64,000 bases of DNA, taken from the NCBI GenBank assembly GCA_030407085.1, contig CM059584.1:125521001-125585000 (forward strand), given 5' to 3'. Below are positions 48,285-60,882 of this stretch, in pieces. Source of the DNA: Trichopria drosophilae (Eukaryota; Arthropoda; Insecta; Hymenoptera; Diapriidae). Both the position numbers and the translations under genes were made by a program. Under the pieces are notes generated by a model, which was given only the letters and a program-made list of their open reading frames with translations, made no database searches and was not told where the DNA came from. Numbering within the stretch: the stretch's first letter is position 1; the number at the start of each line of letters is the position of its first letter.

Positions 48285-48598
48285 TTAAGACTCTGCCGTT
48301 ACCGAACAATACGTCAGGATTTCGGAAAAGTTGGTAAATATCTGGAAATGGCTTTCCCGGCAGTGAAAATATCGAAAAACGATGAAACCGCCCTGATTCG
48401 ATTTTTCAAAAGTATTAACTTTTGACATAGAAATATTCGTCGCTGTCGGTACGTCGAGAAGCAGACGTTTTCCAAATACGGAAACCCACCGCATTTCAAC
48501 AACTCCAGCGTAATTGCTTCTAGTGCTGTCTCATTTAAAAATTGCTTTAATTTGTAAAGTGTGGCTGTACTAACACATTCACAATTATTTGCATCCAA
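48285..48598 (-). other. Overlapping open frames at edge of GC-rich island, coding status unknown
   Basis: A 94-codon frame (48314-48598) reads MDANNCECVSTATLYKLKQF and later LELLKCGGFPYLENVC. An overlapping 69-codon frame lies at 48285-48494. I recognise no domain with confidence, and no splice pair is obvious. Confidence 0.2.
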
Positions 48599-48599
48599 A

Positions 48600-49440
48600 G
48601 TCGATCACATTTAATTCGAGCTAGTGGGTTTCTTGCGGAGACGAACGCGACTAGGGGTGTAGAGCGAGGTTTGGTCAGACAGGCGGTGCTTGGAGCAAGA
48701 GAAAAAGGGAAAGTAATGAAAAGTAAAAAGGGGCGAAAAAGAAAGTTTTAGAGAGTGAGGGGGTGGAGATTGTCGCGGCCTGCTCGGTGAATTTAATGGA
48801 GCGTTGCTCGGGTTGTCAAACCTGCATCGATCTCGTCTGCGGGTGGTACAGGCTAACAGACGAACACGCAGGAGGGAAACCGAGGAGGTAAATCGATCAC
48901 CAAAAGCGCTTTTCCGCACGGTAAACGACGTAAACTCGGAAACTGCAGAACCGAAGGAGAAGTTAATTTTCTATTTTGCTTGGTTGCCGCTGGAAAAATA
49001 ATTTCCCTCCCGGTCCTTTCGAAATTCATCGGCTGAAGCTATGCGTTCTTTTCCCATCACAGGAAAAGAAACGGAGGGATGAAATCGAGAAGGTCGGATT
49101 CGTGCGGATTGGAGAGAACAAGAGGAGAATTTAAGGGAATCAGAAGGTAATGGAAATTCCGTATGTGGACCGGATCGAATGCTGTTCCGTTCGTTGGCAG
49201 TCGCCGCTGCCCGAATGGAAACGCTCCGAACAATGGCCAGATGCTTTGTACGATTTCATTATCATTTAACTATCCCATTTAACTACATCCGTGGTTCTCT
49301 CTGTTACCTTTTATCCTACGAGTTTCGGGCGATAAAACTATTTTGTGTTCAAAATGCTGGGCCGCGCATTCCTACGAAATACTCGTATATGCGGCTTCGT
49401 TTAAATATTTCATTCTCTGAACAATGCGGGATGTACGTAT
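48600..49440. promoter_or_regulatory. GC-richer, CpG-containing island
   Basis: Composition shifts sharply from AT-rich flanks to mixed sequence with many CG dinucleotides (for example ACGAACGCGACTAGG, GGTCGGATTCGTGCGG). No inverted repeat or target duplication is seen. The open frames at 48611, 48804 and 49179 have biased low-complexity translations. It could be a promoter with a non-coding first exon, or an enhancer. I found no clear TATA box. Confidence 0.35.
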
Positions 49441-50094
49441 AATTCAGTAGCACTCTCGATGTTAATGGGCTGATCATAAAGTGCACAATACGCAAAGCGG
49501 TAAATATCTAAAAACGCAAACATCGCGAAAATCTGTTTACCTATTCCAATCTTAATGTATTCCGGAAACAGCGATGTTTAAAGTACTTTCTCCCTTGTTT
49601 ATAGAAGAAGATATGAAAATGCGGTCAACGAACTTAAAGAAAATAAAGTACGTGTTTTGTACTAAATTCGCTGATATTTTAAAATTTATACGAAATTCCT
49701 ATGGAATACAACCCTACTGTAATGTTGGTGTTATGTAATATTAAATAATTTTATTCGCATACATTTTCATGTTCTGGCCTTAGTGCGTGAGAAAACTTTG
49801 CTTAGTGTCAAGTACCATGTGCCAGTACAATATGACAAAATAATTCGGAATAATTCAAGAGAATTTGTGATACATTTCTAAATTTTTTTATAATTACCAA
49901 ATCCGAAGTTTCCCTGAACGATCAGTAAAAATGTTTGTAAATTTTACAAAACATCTTATGGTAATTTTCACTACAGAATGTTTTTTTCGTGTAGTACAAT
50001 GTCGAAACATATTTTACCAATCGTATATGAAAAATCGTAAAACTGACTCAAAATATTGTGCGGCTTTTAAGATAAATAATTTTCATTTTATGTA
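49441..50094. other. Unassigned AT-rich DNA
   Basis: Nothing recognised before the MITE. Confidence 0.5.
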
Positions 50095-50441
50095 CCCTGG
50101 TAAAAAACTCCTGTCGGGGGCCTTGCGTGGAAAACTGGCAAGGACCACGCCAGAATCGTCACGTTTTGCCCGATAGTGCCATCTGTACACGTATAGTGCT
50201 TGCCTGGCGCGTCCCTGGCGACTATTACACAAAAGAATCTTAAATCATATCATAATTTCTGCTTTACCGACGATGAAGAATGAGGTTATGTTAAATTGCT
50301 AGCATGCACCATACGAATGCCATGCAAGTGCCATACATGTAGGCATGGTGCTGCCGGGAAAAACGTGACGATTTTGGCGAGGCCCATGAAAGTTTGCCAC
50401 TCAAGACCCATGCGTGGGGCGTTTACAAATTTTTACCAGGG
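50095..50441. mobile_element. 347-bp GC-rich MITE, TA-flanked, Tc1/mariner-like
   Basis: CCCTGGTAAAAA and its inverse end the element with TA directly outside both. Arms match imperfectly for about 150 bp, best at AATCGTCACGTTTT with CCCG and at GCCA-CTGTACA words. It is much GC-richer than its surroundings, which argues for a foreign origin of the sequence or a recent insertion. No coding frame of its own; the plus frame at 49931-50176 only runs into it. Confidence 0.85.
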
Positions 50442-51659
50442 TATATCTCATGCTAATTAGAGGCGCATGTTCTAAGTAATGTTAGAAAAGGTTCAAAACT
50501 ACTGATAATATAATACTGCAGTTCTAGAAAGGTATTTCGATTAGGAAATTTTAGTCATCTGTTAGTGATAACATATTGTCTGTTGCGGACAGAATCTATG
50601 TTTTATTAACTGCGGTACCCGGCATGGTTTTTTTGCCGACAAAAGTCGGTTTTCCCACGCCATTGCACACCCAAATGGGAACGAAGGTGACGCATTCGGT
50701 ATGTGTTTTTTAAGGCCCTTTCAATTAGTGACGATCCCGATAGATTAGTACGTTATATTTTGATTGTACGCCGTAATTTATAACATTTGAATTAGGTTTC
50801 GTATAAAGAGACCAGAATAATTTTAATTATGAAAAAAGTGAATAATAGTCAGTTGTATTTTGCAGTTCGATAGTTCGGTACCGTCACAAAAAGTTTTAAC
50901 CAGCAATAAAAAGTATGTCATTTTGTGAGTGGTTAACCGATGTATTTTATTTAAAAAAGGAATGTCGTCAACTGTTATATTATAAAAATTATACAAGCAT
51001 AGAAAATGAGACCGAACTTCTTACCAAGAAACTTAACTAAACATTTTCGAGGATTTTCGATGGGATGAATCTCAATGTGCTAGCAGAATTTCCCTATCAT
51101 TTTAACATTTTAAGATAACTTAACCCTAAGCTGTAACTGTGAACTGGATTTTCTGTTATCATGATTTAAAATGTATGTTTGTTGACCGCTAGTAATACTA
51201 ATTCTTTACATTTCTTTTTCATGGAGATTACACTATTTATGAGAATAAATTCCAAGCACCAAAACGGGGAGAAATTACCGATTTTCAACCTTCTATCTGG
51301 GTAAGAGGTTTTCTCAATCACAACTTATTTAGCTAAAATAGAGCTCGAAATACGGCAAGTGGGAAGAAAAGTGGAAGTAATTTGACGGTTGAAAATTTGT
51401 AATACAAGATCGTGGTTATAATTTGGTAGAATAGGCCTCTAGTAGGTGAAAAATTAGTAATATTTAGATAATTTTTCGTCCCAATTATGGTGAAATCTAT
51501 TCACTTTTTTCGGACCGTTTTCTTTTCATATACGTGGTATACATGTACAAAATACTTATGTTTTTATGTATCCATGTCATGGTAATACTATTATGCTCTA
51601 AAGCTTTAATTAATGTACAATATAACACAATATATCAGTTTTCAAAGATCTTCGCCGAA
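50442..51659. other. Mostly unassigned DNA
   Basis: 50580-50720 is less AT-rich (GGTACCCGGCATGG, TGCCGACAAAAGTCGG) but no partner arm was found. A weak 17-bp inverted pair (ATTTTCAACC with GGTTGAAAAT) lies at 51281 and 51388. Confidence 0.4.
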
Positions 51660-52496
51660 TTACACGTCTGTCATTAATGTCCAAACTTTTAAAGAAATAA
51701 GTTATATGAACAATTGCTACAGCACTTCAATAGTGTGAACCTCTTTCCAAAATTTCAGTCAGGTTTCAGGCGCTATTTTTGTTGTAAACCATGTTCTCAT
51801 AAATGTGTCTAAAGATTTTTTCTGATTGGGATCGAAACATTTTTACTCTAGCTTCCGATGCAATCAAACACAGTTTATAACCTTTTAAGTACTGGAGATT
51901 TTGTTACGTTTGTATAGTTTCAACGATTTTGTATTTTGAAAACAAAAGGAACTAAGAATTTTTCAATGAAATGCATCTGACGTAAAATTAACTTAACTTT
52001 CAGCACCTGTTATTAGATTTTTCAAAAAATTGAACCGTGAAAAATTATACATGATTTTTTTCTAAAGAAACATGAATTTCATAAGCATTTTTTGTCTCTT
52101 TTTTCACACAAAAATCGTTTCGGAATTCTCGTTTGAAGTATAGAAATGGTATCCTCTCGACTTGAACTTTAAAATGTGTATATACGTATTTTGAAAATAA
52201 ATTTTTCAAAAAAAATTACTCATCATTTTTTAATAACAAAACCTTCTTGGCTTGTGCTACTTTAGGATATAGATTTACGAGTAACACTGACATTAATAAA
52301 ACCTACGCTGATGACACACATATTCTTGTGGCTATTACACCGGATCATATACATCGTTCCATTTTGTATTTTCAATTTAGATATTATCAACGTCAAAAAA
52401 TGGACGAGTAATTATGTTTTGATAATCAATTCCAACAAATCGAAAGCATTATTAATAGAAAATAACAACAAACTATCGCAAATGTTAATCGTTTGA
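51660..52496 (+). pseudogene. Non-LTR retrotransposon reverse-transcriptase remnant
   Basis: Translated fragments follow RT order in shifting frames. RLSLMSKLLKK (51665-51697) matches the RPISL finger motif. YEQLLQHFNSVNLFPKFQSG with FRR (51705-51773) matches the Q-L...NL...QSGFR block. KTYADDTHILVAIT (52298-52339) contains the YADD catalytic pair of the palm. DIINVKKWTSN and INSNKSKALLI (52385-52460) match the W...N..KSK block after it. Stops and frameshifts are frequent, and the stretch 51850-52230, where motif A and the GxPQGS block should be, is barely recognisable. This is a jockey/CR1-type LINE relic, different from and not contiguous with the one at 6016. Confidence 0.85.
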
Positions 52497-54207
52497 AAAT
52501 TTGCCTAAAAGTAATATATAAATAATTGTAGAAACAAAAATTTAGATTGACATTATACTTAGTTCTTCACTTCGAAAATCGTATCCATTCGAGCGTGAAT
52601 TAACTTCTGATACTAAAATTATATAAAACCGATGTGTTATACTTTATTTGTTTTTTTATTGTTTTAAACGTGTTCTTGATTGAGGGTTTTCGGTATACGT
52701 AACTTATTAAAAAGTTGGTCCACATTTCATCTGTGTTCTTTGAATGAGGCTGATTTAAAATGCAGGAAAGAATGGAGATAATAGTTTTAAATGATTAGTT
52801 GATTATATTTTAATTATTTTATTCTTCTTTATCTTCTGTACCTTCAGTTCTCTGGTCCAACTACATTGCATCCTTTAATTTTTTAATGATTTTTTTTTTC
52901 CATTTATATACTTATTTATGCATTGTTATTTATTTTACTTTATTATTAATAAATATTTTTTTTATTTTTTATGAGTATGTTAGTCTGTCTGCAAAGTTGC
53001 TGTAACCTGCCCTTTGGATCGGCCGTTTTTAAAAACCTATTTTCTTATAATTTCTTATAACAACATTTTTTACAATATAGTGTTAAATTTTTGTTAGACG
53101 ACCATTTTTGTCATAAAAATTTGATACTGCCTTGTTAAAAATGAACTCACTGCTAACCATCTTAATGAAATAATGTGTTTATCATGAAAAAACTGTCGAT
53201 TTTATTTTTTGTAATAATCGTAATAATCAACCTGTAAGTTTTGTTTTCATTTATTTTGTAAAATAATACAAAATACGGCTTATTTATAGAGTGAACAGAT
53301 CAGTAGTATTAAATTAACTAGTAAATAGCGAATTTTTTAGATTATCCTCGTTACTAATAGCGGACGCGAGATATAGACGTTTGACATACCATTTAGGGCT
53401 TTAATTAATTTCTTGTATTTGGTAACTCTTTTAAATATTTACTTCTAAAAATGAAGCGGAGGAATGGAAAATGATTTGAAGATTTACTAAAATAGGTACT
53501 AAAATAGTTTAAAATACGATTTTCAATTCGGCAAATCATGAGCCCAGTCGAAATTTGGAATAAATAAAATTCATTCATTTGTCCGTAATGAAGTTTATGC
53601 AAAATATCCAATAGTTTTGAAGCTTTTGCGGTATTATTGGTGATTATCTCTTCTTCTTTAAGCCACGGAGAGAATTATTTTCCGTGAACATTTCTTTGGA
53701 TCACGTGGAAAACTTAAAAGAGCTTAATAATTATTCTGAAGAACTACTGACGTAACATTTTTAAAACTTCGTTTGCACAAAAATTATTATTTTTGATGCT
53801 TCTATTATTAAACGTGAAACGTTAGTAGATAATTCTTTTGTAATTCGTTCACTGTATATATTGAAGTACTTGTGATAATTTAACAGTACTTTAGTAAACA
53901 TTTGGAAATCGAATATTGTCTTCTTGCAAATTTTTTCCCGAAATAATAACTGAAAGATAGTAGTAGAGTTTATATAAAACAAACTATTTTTTTTTAATTT
54001 TAAGGGTTTGAAAGGTTTCAATTTTATTATAGAATGTAGATGAAAACCAAATTGTTTGCTCTACTTCATCGGTTAATTATTGCTTTCATTTAGAACAATT
54101 TTATTTGAAAGTAAAGTAGAGTTTATATGTATAGAATAGAAATTGGTATAGCCTTTTAGTTTATTATTTTTTATCTACATTAAAGTAAATTTCCCAGTCA
54201 CGAAACA
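52497..54207. other. Unassigned AT-rich DNA
   Basis: T-rich low-complexity runs at 52830-52980. No LINE tail or target duplication was seen after the RT remnant. Confidence 0.5.
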
Positions 54208-54396
54208 AGCGGGTTCTGGTCAAAAAACTGACAAATAAAAAAGCCGACAAGTCGTAAAACCGGCAGTCAAAAAACCGACAATTCAAATAATGACTGTCCT
54301 CCTGAACGACATGTCCATTTTTTTATGCGTCGGTTTTTTTACTGTCCGCTTTATGACTGTTGGTTTTTTGATTTGTCGTTTTGTCGACCCGCACCC
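54208..54396. mobile_element. CCGACA-family foldback element, about 189 bp
   Basis: GCGGGT-CTGGTCAAAAAAC at the left pairs with GTCGACCCGC at the right. Five diverged copies of a 16-18-bp word (AAAAARCCGACAAGTC) run down the left arm and the inverse (GTCGGTTTTTT) down the right. Related copies are at 7941, 26176 and 62494. Confidence 0.75.
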
Positions 54397-55583
54397 AAAA
54401 ATTATGAGTGAGTTGTGCATTAACGATAAAAATAACTTAAAAGAACGTTAAACATTGAATATTTTTATTGTATATTACATAGTTATGATTTTTTGAATAA
54501 TAATTATTTTCATAAAATCGATCTTTAGTTGCTAAATTTTTTTAATACTGACAAAAGTGGACAAACTACAGGGTAGTATTATAAAACACTAACTTGACAG
54601 TATGGCCCTACTAATAAGAACAAGAGGCATTGAATCAATTAAGAATACCGATTCTATCAATATTAAAAACATATCGAATATTTGTCAACACAACATGGTA
54701 TTAAATTGTGGGTAGTCGACTTTTTTTTCAATTTTTTCTGAATAAATCACAGTATTGTATGAACAATCCCAAAAAATTACTAAAATGTCTTTCAAAGGCA
54801 TCTTATGATAACATATTTTTTATCCTCGAATCGATATGAATTGAATTTATATCGAACAAGCTTGATGAGAACGAAAATTCTGAAATTCAATTTTTGATAC
54901 GATGTCGAATCTACTTTGATTATCATTGATCACCTCTAATACGATTAAAATTTTTAATTATTTTTAAAAAGTTGATCAATTTAGTCGTACCAAAAGTCGA
55001 TCTGATTATGTCAGTGGCTAATCTCCTTAGCTAACTGTCGGATATTGACAAAGCGAACTTTAATCGCGTTAGATCAGAATTCCATTTCACCAGATTTAAG
55101 ATTGATCAATAACTGTTGAAAATAGACTAATCTTATGTATGTTATAACCACGAGAAGCTTACGACAAATACGATTTAAAACGAATTCAGATTTCTCATGT
55201 TTATTTAAATTTAAATTTGATTAAAGTTATTGAATTAAAATCGTGAGATAACTTTTAATCGAATACCATCTGAACACAAATTATTTCTGACGAGACGTGT
55301 CAAATAATACATGAATAATTTGCTGCAAAATTAGGACTTCATCTAAAAGAGCACATAAACAAATGCTAATAAAATACAAACAACTTCGGCGTACGAATTC
55401 GGCGTAAGAAATTCGCAACTGCTGCAGGAACCAACTGATTAATTCCTTTTAGAAAAAGGTAAAAAAGTTGTTGCCGGAAACGTAACTGGAATATGAGAAG
55501 CTAGATTACATTTTATCTGGTTATTTTTATTTCATTTGATAATGCTGTCTAAAGAATGTACGTTGAATGGAGCTCCGATATAA
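54397..55583. other. Unassigned AT-rich DNA
   Basis: Nothing recognised. Confidence 0.5.
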
Positions 55584-55630
55584 ACTGTCAAAATAAAAAA
55601 ATGAAACTCATTTTTTTATTTCATGACAGT
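55584..55630. repeat. 47-nt hairpin
   Basis: ACTGTCA-AATAAAAAAATGA pairs almost perfectly with TCATTTTTTTATT-TGACAGT forms around a 4-5-nt loop. It is probably a micro-foldback. Confidence 0.65.
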
Positions 55631-57090
55631 CCTTGGTAACGTGGTTGCTAGGGCCTTTTGACTTTTAAAATGTTCAGAGCTTTGAACAGTTTGTGTCGAA
55701 CATCGGTACAAATAACATCAATGTTCGACATCGTAGTCAAATTAAGCTGATAAAATGTTATAATTTGTTTTGTATTAAGAATTTTTTCATATTTTCCTAA
55801 GATTGGATTCCTGCAGAAGTTATAAATTTCTTGTACGAGTATTGACAGTGATTCTTATATGACATCACGTTGTTGCTAGGATATTTCTTTTGCTTGCAGA
55901 AGTTTTTCGTTTTTTATGAGCATTTGTTTATGTACTCTTCTATATGAAGTCCTCATTTTTCAGCAAATTTGTAGCAGAACAGCAACACCATATCCTTCAG
56001 TTTTCCTGCTTTTCGAGTGGTTTCGATATTTCCTTTGTTTGTATTAAGTGGATCTCCGTTTAGCTTTTGGACTTTTAAATTAAAAAATGTTGTACAAACA
56101 ATTTTGTTTATCAAAATAATTAATCTGATAGAATCTTTACTACCGTATAGTAAAAGATATTTTCTGTAAAATATATAAGAGAACATATATCATTATGTGG
56201 TAAACCCAAACACTAAAGTAGATTCATCGTGAATCCATCATGAATTGATCGCCTAAGTTTAATTTTTACTCGGGAAGTGTCTTATTTTAAAAACATTCTA
56301 AATTTTAAAGAGCCTTAGAATAAGACACTTTATCTTTAAGTAAGACTTTAGTTGTTACAATGTATGAGACAAATTTGTTCTCCGTTGTAATAAATTTTAC
56401 TTCAACAACTGTGAAATGTATAGTGCTCGATAGAGAAAGAAAATTAAACATTTGTTTTGAGCGAGATTTTTGGATCTATAATTTGTAGAAAAGTCACATT
56501 TCACCAGTGTGTTGAAAAGATGTTGATTTTTATAATTGAGTTTTTAAGAATTACAAATTAGCTTAGCTCTAATCGTAAATCTTTTTCCATTATATGTTCT
56601 TAAAAACTTTGTCAACAGTTTTTCTGATTCAAACACGGTGCCTAATCAATATTTACAATGTTTATTTATCGCTATTTAATATACACTTAATTTCAAAAAT
56701 TTATCAGTTTGAAAATGTAACATGTCAGACGCAGATTTCATGAAACAATTGCCGTTTGATTTTATTCGCTTTGTAAACTTAAATCGTTTTAAATTTCCTG
56801 TGAAGCATAATACGTGTAAAACGAGTTTGTACTAAAATACAGTACTGAAATCGTTGAACAAAATTTATAATTGGGTAACTACGGAAATTTCCGATCAATA
56901 TTGATAACAAGTAAGTAAATAAGGAATTTGATACAGTATTGCTCAAAGTGCTTGTTAGTAGTTCGAAGACTACATTAAAGTAGTAGTATTATCGATTTTC
57001 TATCCGAAACAGAGTTTAGTTTAAGTCCACAAATTAATAACAGTCTGCGTCTAATATTGTCACTCGACTTCAATTGCTCGCAATTCCCTA
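55631..57090. other. Unassigned AT-rich DNA with one short hairpin
   Basis: AAGTGTCTTATT (56275) and AATAAGACACTT (56319) are perfect 12-bp inverse words about 32 bp apart. The 77-codon minus frame at 55953 has no motif. Confidence 0.45.
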
Positions 57091-57420
57091 CGTATCATAA
57101 TTTAATTTCACTTTTGCCACATTAACTCATATATTATTTACGAAGCAATAAATAAATTTTTAATGCATCCACTCGTGAGAGAAACATGCATGGCGTGTTA
57201 AAACTTTAATTACAGCCGTCACGGGCGGAATGAAGCGTAACATTCAAAGAGGCAGAAAATAATTCGAGTCCGCTATCAGCTTGCCAATAAAGTGCTGATT
57301 CACAAATCGCACACCGTTGCTTTCCAAATATAACGCAGTTATTCTCGGTTCGCGTTTTTTGCAATTGTTCAATTCATCATTCTCCCTAGACCTGTCTTAA
57401 TTACGATGCAAAATGAAGAA
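57091..57420. promoter_or_regulatory. Candidate conserved non-coding block
   Basis: Less AT-rich, non-repetitive sequence (ACAGCCGTCACGGGCGGAAT, CAGCTTGCCAATAAAGTGC) without a frame or repeat arms. This is inference from composition only. Confidence 0.25.
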
Positions 57421-60040
57421 TTTTTTCCAAAAATATAAACGTCATCTATTTTTCATATATCATTTCTTCTAACAAAAATATGACAAAATGCACATTCCTA
57501 ATTTTCCTTAATAAAGATAATCACGTATTTTTTATATCATGGAGCCAAATTATTAGAGAAAAAAAGATGTCCTCGGACATTCAATTCGAAACATTTATGT
57601 TGCAAATAACTAATTTTATCGTATCACTTTCACGTGTAAATTTAAAAAATTGAAATATTTATGGTCAATAGATTTTATCGAATGTCTATGAAATATTTAA
57701 AAATTTTGATTGAATTACAAGATTGTTTGAAATATTTTACAATATATACTGAAACATTTTAGTCGTTAAATCTTTGCTTTATGAAGCAGTATAACGTTTC
57801 AAAATATTTTACGTGTTACGAAATGCTGCAATAATCCTAGGCATTTGATTAATTGAAATATTTTCTCGTTTATATTTATTTGCAAGTGTCCATTGTATTA
57901 AATATATCCTGAAGATATATACAGTACTGCAATTTTCAGGTAACGTAATTTATACTTATCAACTGTTCCCCTTGGTCTGGATCTAATGGATGACATCACG
58001 AGGGTCTGTCCATGTTACTTACTTCACATAAATACAGTAAGCCTACTTACTCTGACATATATAAAAAACATTTATAGTGGCAGAAAGGACTAAATCTTTC
58101 AAAATTAAAGACATCCATGATAAGTGAGATTAAGTCATGACGTAATGGTAATTATATTTGATGTTTTATTTAACACACAAAGATACTCTGTGTAATAAAA
58201 TACTTTTTGACTAAAAATGTGGGCACATTCTTGTTCTTTCACATGGATTTTAATAAAGCTTGTGTATTAATAAGAAAAACTTTATACGTCGTAAGTACTG
58301 CAATATGAATAAAACAATTTTAAACTTAAAAATTGGGTCGTCGTATTATCAGGTCGTATAAATGTTACTCATGGGATTATGTTATGAAAAAAAGATAGAA
58401 TAACTATATGAAGATTGATAATTTGACATAAAAGGAAAAAAATAGATTTATTAATTACTATATAATTTCACTTAATTTTTACGTAATTATTATATTACGT
58501 ATAATTTCACTGAATGTGCATATAAAACTGTGACTATGAATTATTAATTGATTCTAATTTGAAACAATGCTTCAACCAGTTTACCTGCTCTTAATGGAAA
58601 TCTCGGACAAACTAAAAAGGTCGGCTTAAAAGAGAAAATGTCTTTAAGTAGTTATAAAATTTATAGGGTAATTAATATTCCCTCGAACGCAATCTCTTAA
58701 TAGCTACATTTTCTTTCCGTTCGTTTTGTCGGTAAGGTTGTCTCGAATGAATATATTTCAAAAAGATTGAAAGTTTCATAATTTTTAATCTGACAGTACA
58801 AAGTAGAATCTATCTAAATTATTTCGAGCCCTGAAACTCTAATCTAGGCAGATAACACTTGAATATAATTTCAAGCTTTCACTTTATTCCTAAGAGAAAT
58901 GAATTTATTTCAAATTCTTTATTTTGAAGAGCCACATTTTTTGTAAACATAAATATTTCCTGGATTGGATCACATTTGTAGTCAATACCAAGAAATTTAT
59001 AGAATTTTGTTGGCAAATGAATTTCGTAATGAATGATTTCAAAGCAATTGAAAACGACAAATTTTACGATAAAAGTTAAACTGTTTAACACTCAAATTTC
59101 GAACACAGTTTGAAATAAACATCTGTGTATCATTTTTATCTGTAATGGTTACTTATTATATATGAATACTACTAGTATAATTAATTCACATTCATGGAAA
59201 TTTTAAAAATTGACAAACTGGAGAATTTGACATAAAGCATTTTAACAAAATCGACAGAAAACTAAAATTCCAATTCGAAATAATCGTAGATCTCAGACTT
59301 ACAGATTGAAATTTAACGAACACAAATTGCTTCGCCTCTATAACAGTTCAATTAATTTTCAACCAAACTCAATTGAACAGGAGTATGTTGTGACTGAAAC
59401 ATTGCCTAGTACTGCATTTTATCGAATGCACATTTTCTGAATAGTTCGGATGTCGAAATGTTTTATATTCAATCGTGATAGAGATTGAAGCATGTACATA
59501 TTAACATAAGAATATATTACTTCTAGAAGAGTAAACCACTTCTATCTTTAAAAAACTAAAATATTTGCGTATTTCGATAGTACCATCAAACCTATGTATA
59601 CATTTAAAAGACGTTACTCTACTAACGGGGAACAAAGTTCTATCAACAGGCTAATATCAAGTTCTGTTTTAAACTCAGTGAACTTTCCCCAAAGATGTAC
59701 GGAATAATGACAAAAGTTTATGGTGTAGATTGTTTATCCAATACCTAACTTTTCCAGTGGTTTTACCACCAAACGTCAAAGGCGACACTAACGATCGAGA
59801 ACGCAGAATTAGCTTAAAAAGTAGCCAAATCTTGAGAAAATTATTTAACATTTTTCTACTAAAAATACTTCTGGATCATTCATCTTCATTTTATATTCCT
59901 CACAATTTAAGGTGCGATCAAAAACATTTTATTACTATTACATTTAAAAAAGTGATAAATGAAAATTGGCGAAGAACAAGATTGATTCAAAGAAATCAAA
60001 ACTGTTTTTTTTGTTATTTTATAAGTTTATAATTTAATTA
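57421..60040. other. Unassigned AT-rich DNA
   Basis: A small palindrome at 58480-58502 (TACGTAAT with ATTACGTA) is the only local structure. Frames at 58879 and 59730 show no motif. Confidence 0.5.
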
Positions 60041-60882
60041 CATAGCCCAAAAAAAAACTAGTAGGTACAACAGACCAGACTATTGTATCTGTACGTTTTA
60101 TAAGTCGTTGAATCCGAATCTGGTGTTCCTTTGACCTTATCAAGTTTAGGTCAAAGGCAACTGAAGGTCAAATGTAAAGAATCAATTTTATATAAAAGTA
60201 AACCAGCATATTTATAAGTGTTTAGGGTCGTTAATTCCGACTTCGATGTCGTTTGACTGTGGTAGATCTCAGTCAAGGTCAGGCAAAGGTCAAACATATG
60301 GAATCAGTATGCTATTAATTTAAATCAATATATCCGTTGTTTGTGTGATCGCGCAATCCAAATTCGGTATTTATTTACCAGCTGAGATTTGCTGAATACT
60401 CTCAAGTTGCAAATTTAAAACAATTTAAGTATTTATGTAATAAAATAACTCTAGACCAAATATGTTTTTTATACAACCAATTAGCCTGATATCATAAAAA
60501 AGGCTAGTAATCCTCTACTAAATAGGAAGCTATAGTGTTTTGAAAACATATTTGGTTTAAAGATTCCCTTATTACATGGATACTTATATTGTTTTAAATT
60601 TTGCAATTGGATAGATACTTTGTACATTTGACCTTTGACTGACCTTGACTAACATAAGATCTGTAGGCATCGAATTCGGAATCAATAATACGAAACACAG
60701 ATAAATATGCTGGTTTACTTTGATATTACATTAATTCTATGCATTTGACCTTCAATTGACCTAGCTCTTGACCTAGCTCTGATGAGGACAAACGTACATC
60801 GGATTCGGATTCAGCGGTTCAAAAATGTGCAGATTCTGCAGGAAAACAAGAACATGTTTTTAAATCAAAAACATATTCTATG
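60041..60882. mobile_element. 842-bp TTA-family element rich in AAGGTCA
   Basis: TTA-CATAGCCCAAAAAAAAAC at the left resembles the other TTA-family ends. The right end CTATG is followed by GAA, a changed duplication. Arms of about 260 bp share CGTTGAATCCGAATC or CGCTGAATCCGAATC, then GTAAACCAGCATATTTAT, then GAYTCCGAMTTCGATG. TGACCTTTGACTGACCTTGAC and related words line both arms. The plus-strand frame 60782-61042 is partly the right arm and is not a gene. Confidence 0.75.

Noticed and set aside
48611..48919. 102-codon minus-strand frame rich in Ser, Pro and Arg
   Set aside because: Low-complexity translation of a GC-richer purine/pyrimidine-biased stretch; no domain seen.
50620..50890. Inverted GGTACC words near a GC-richer patch
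   Set aside because: GGTACC is itself a palindrome and the flanking bases do not pair.
57245..57268. 21-bp word CAAAGAGGCAGAAAATAATTC resembling 40469-40489
   Set aside because: 19 of 21 matches, but a rough estimate shows such pairs are expected by chance many times in a 64-kb AT-rich window.
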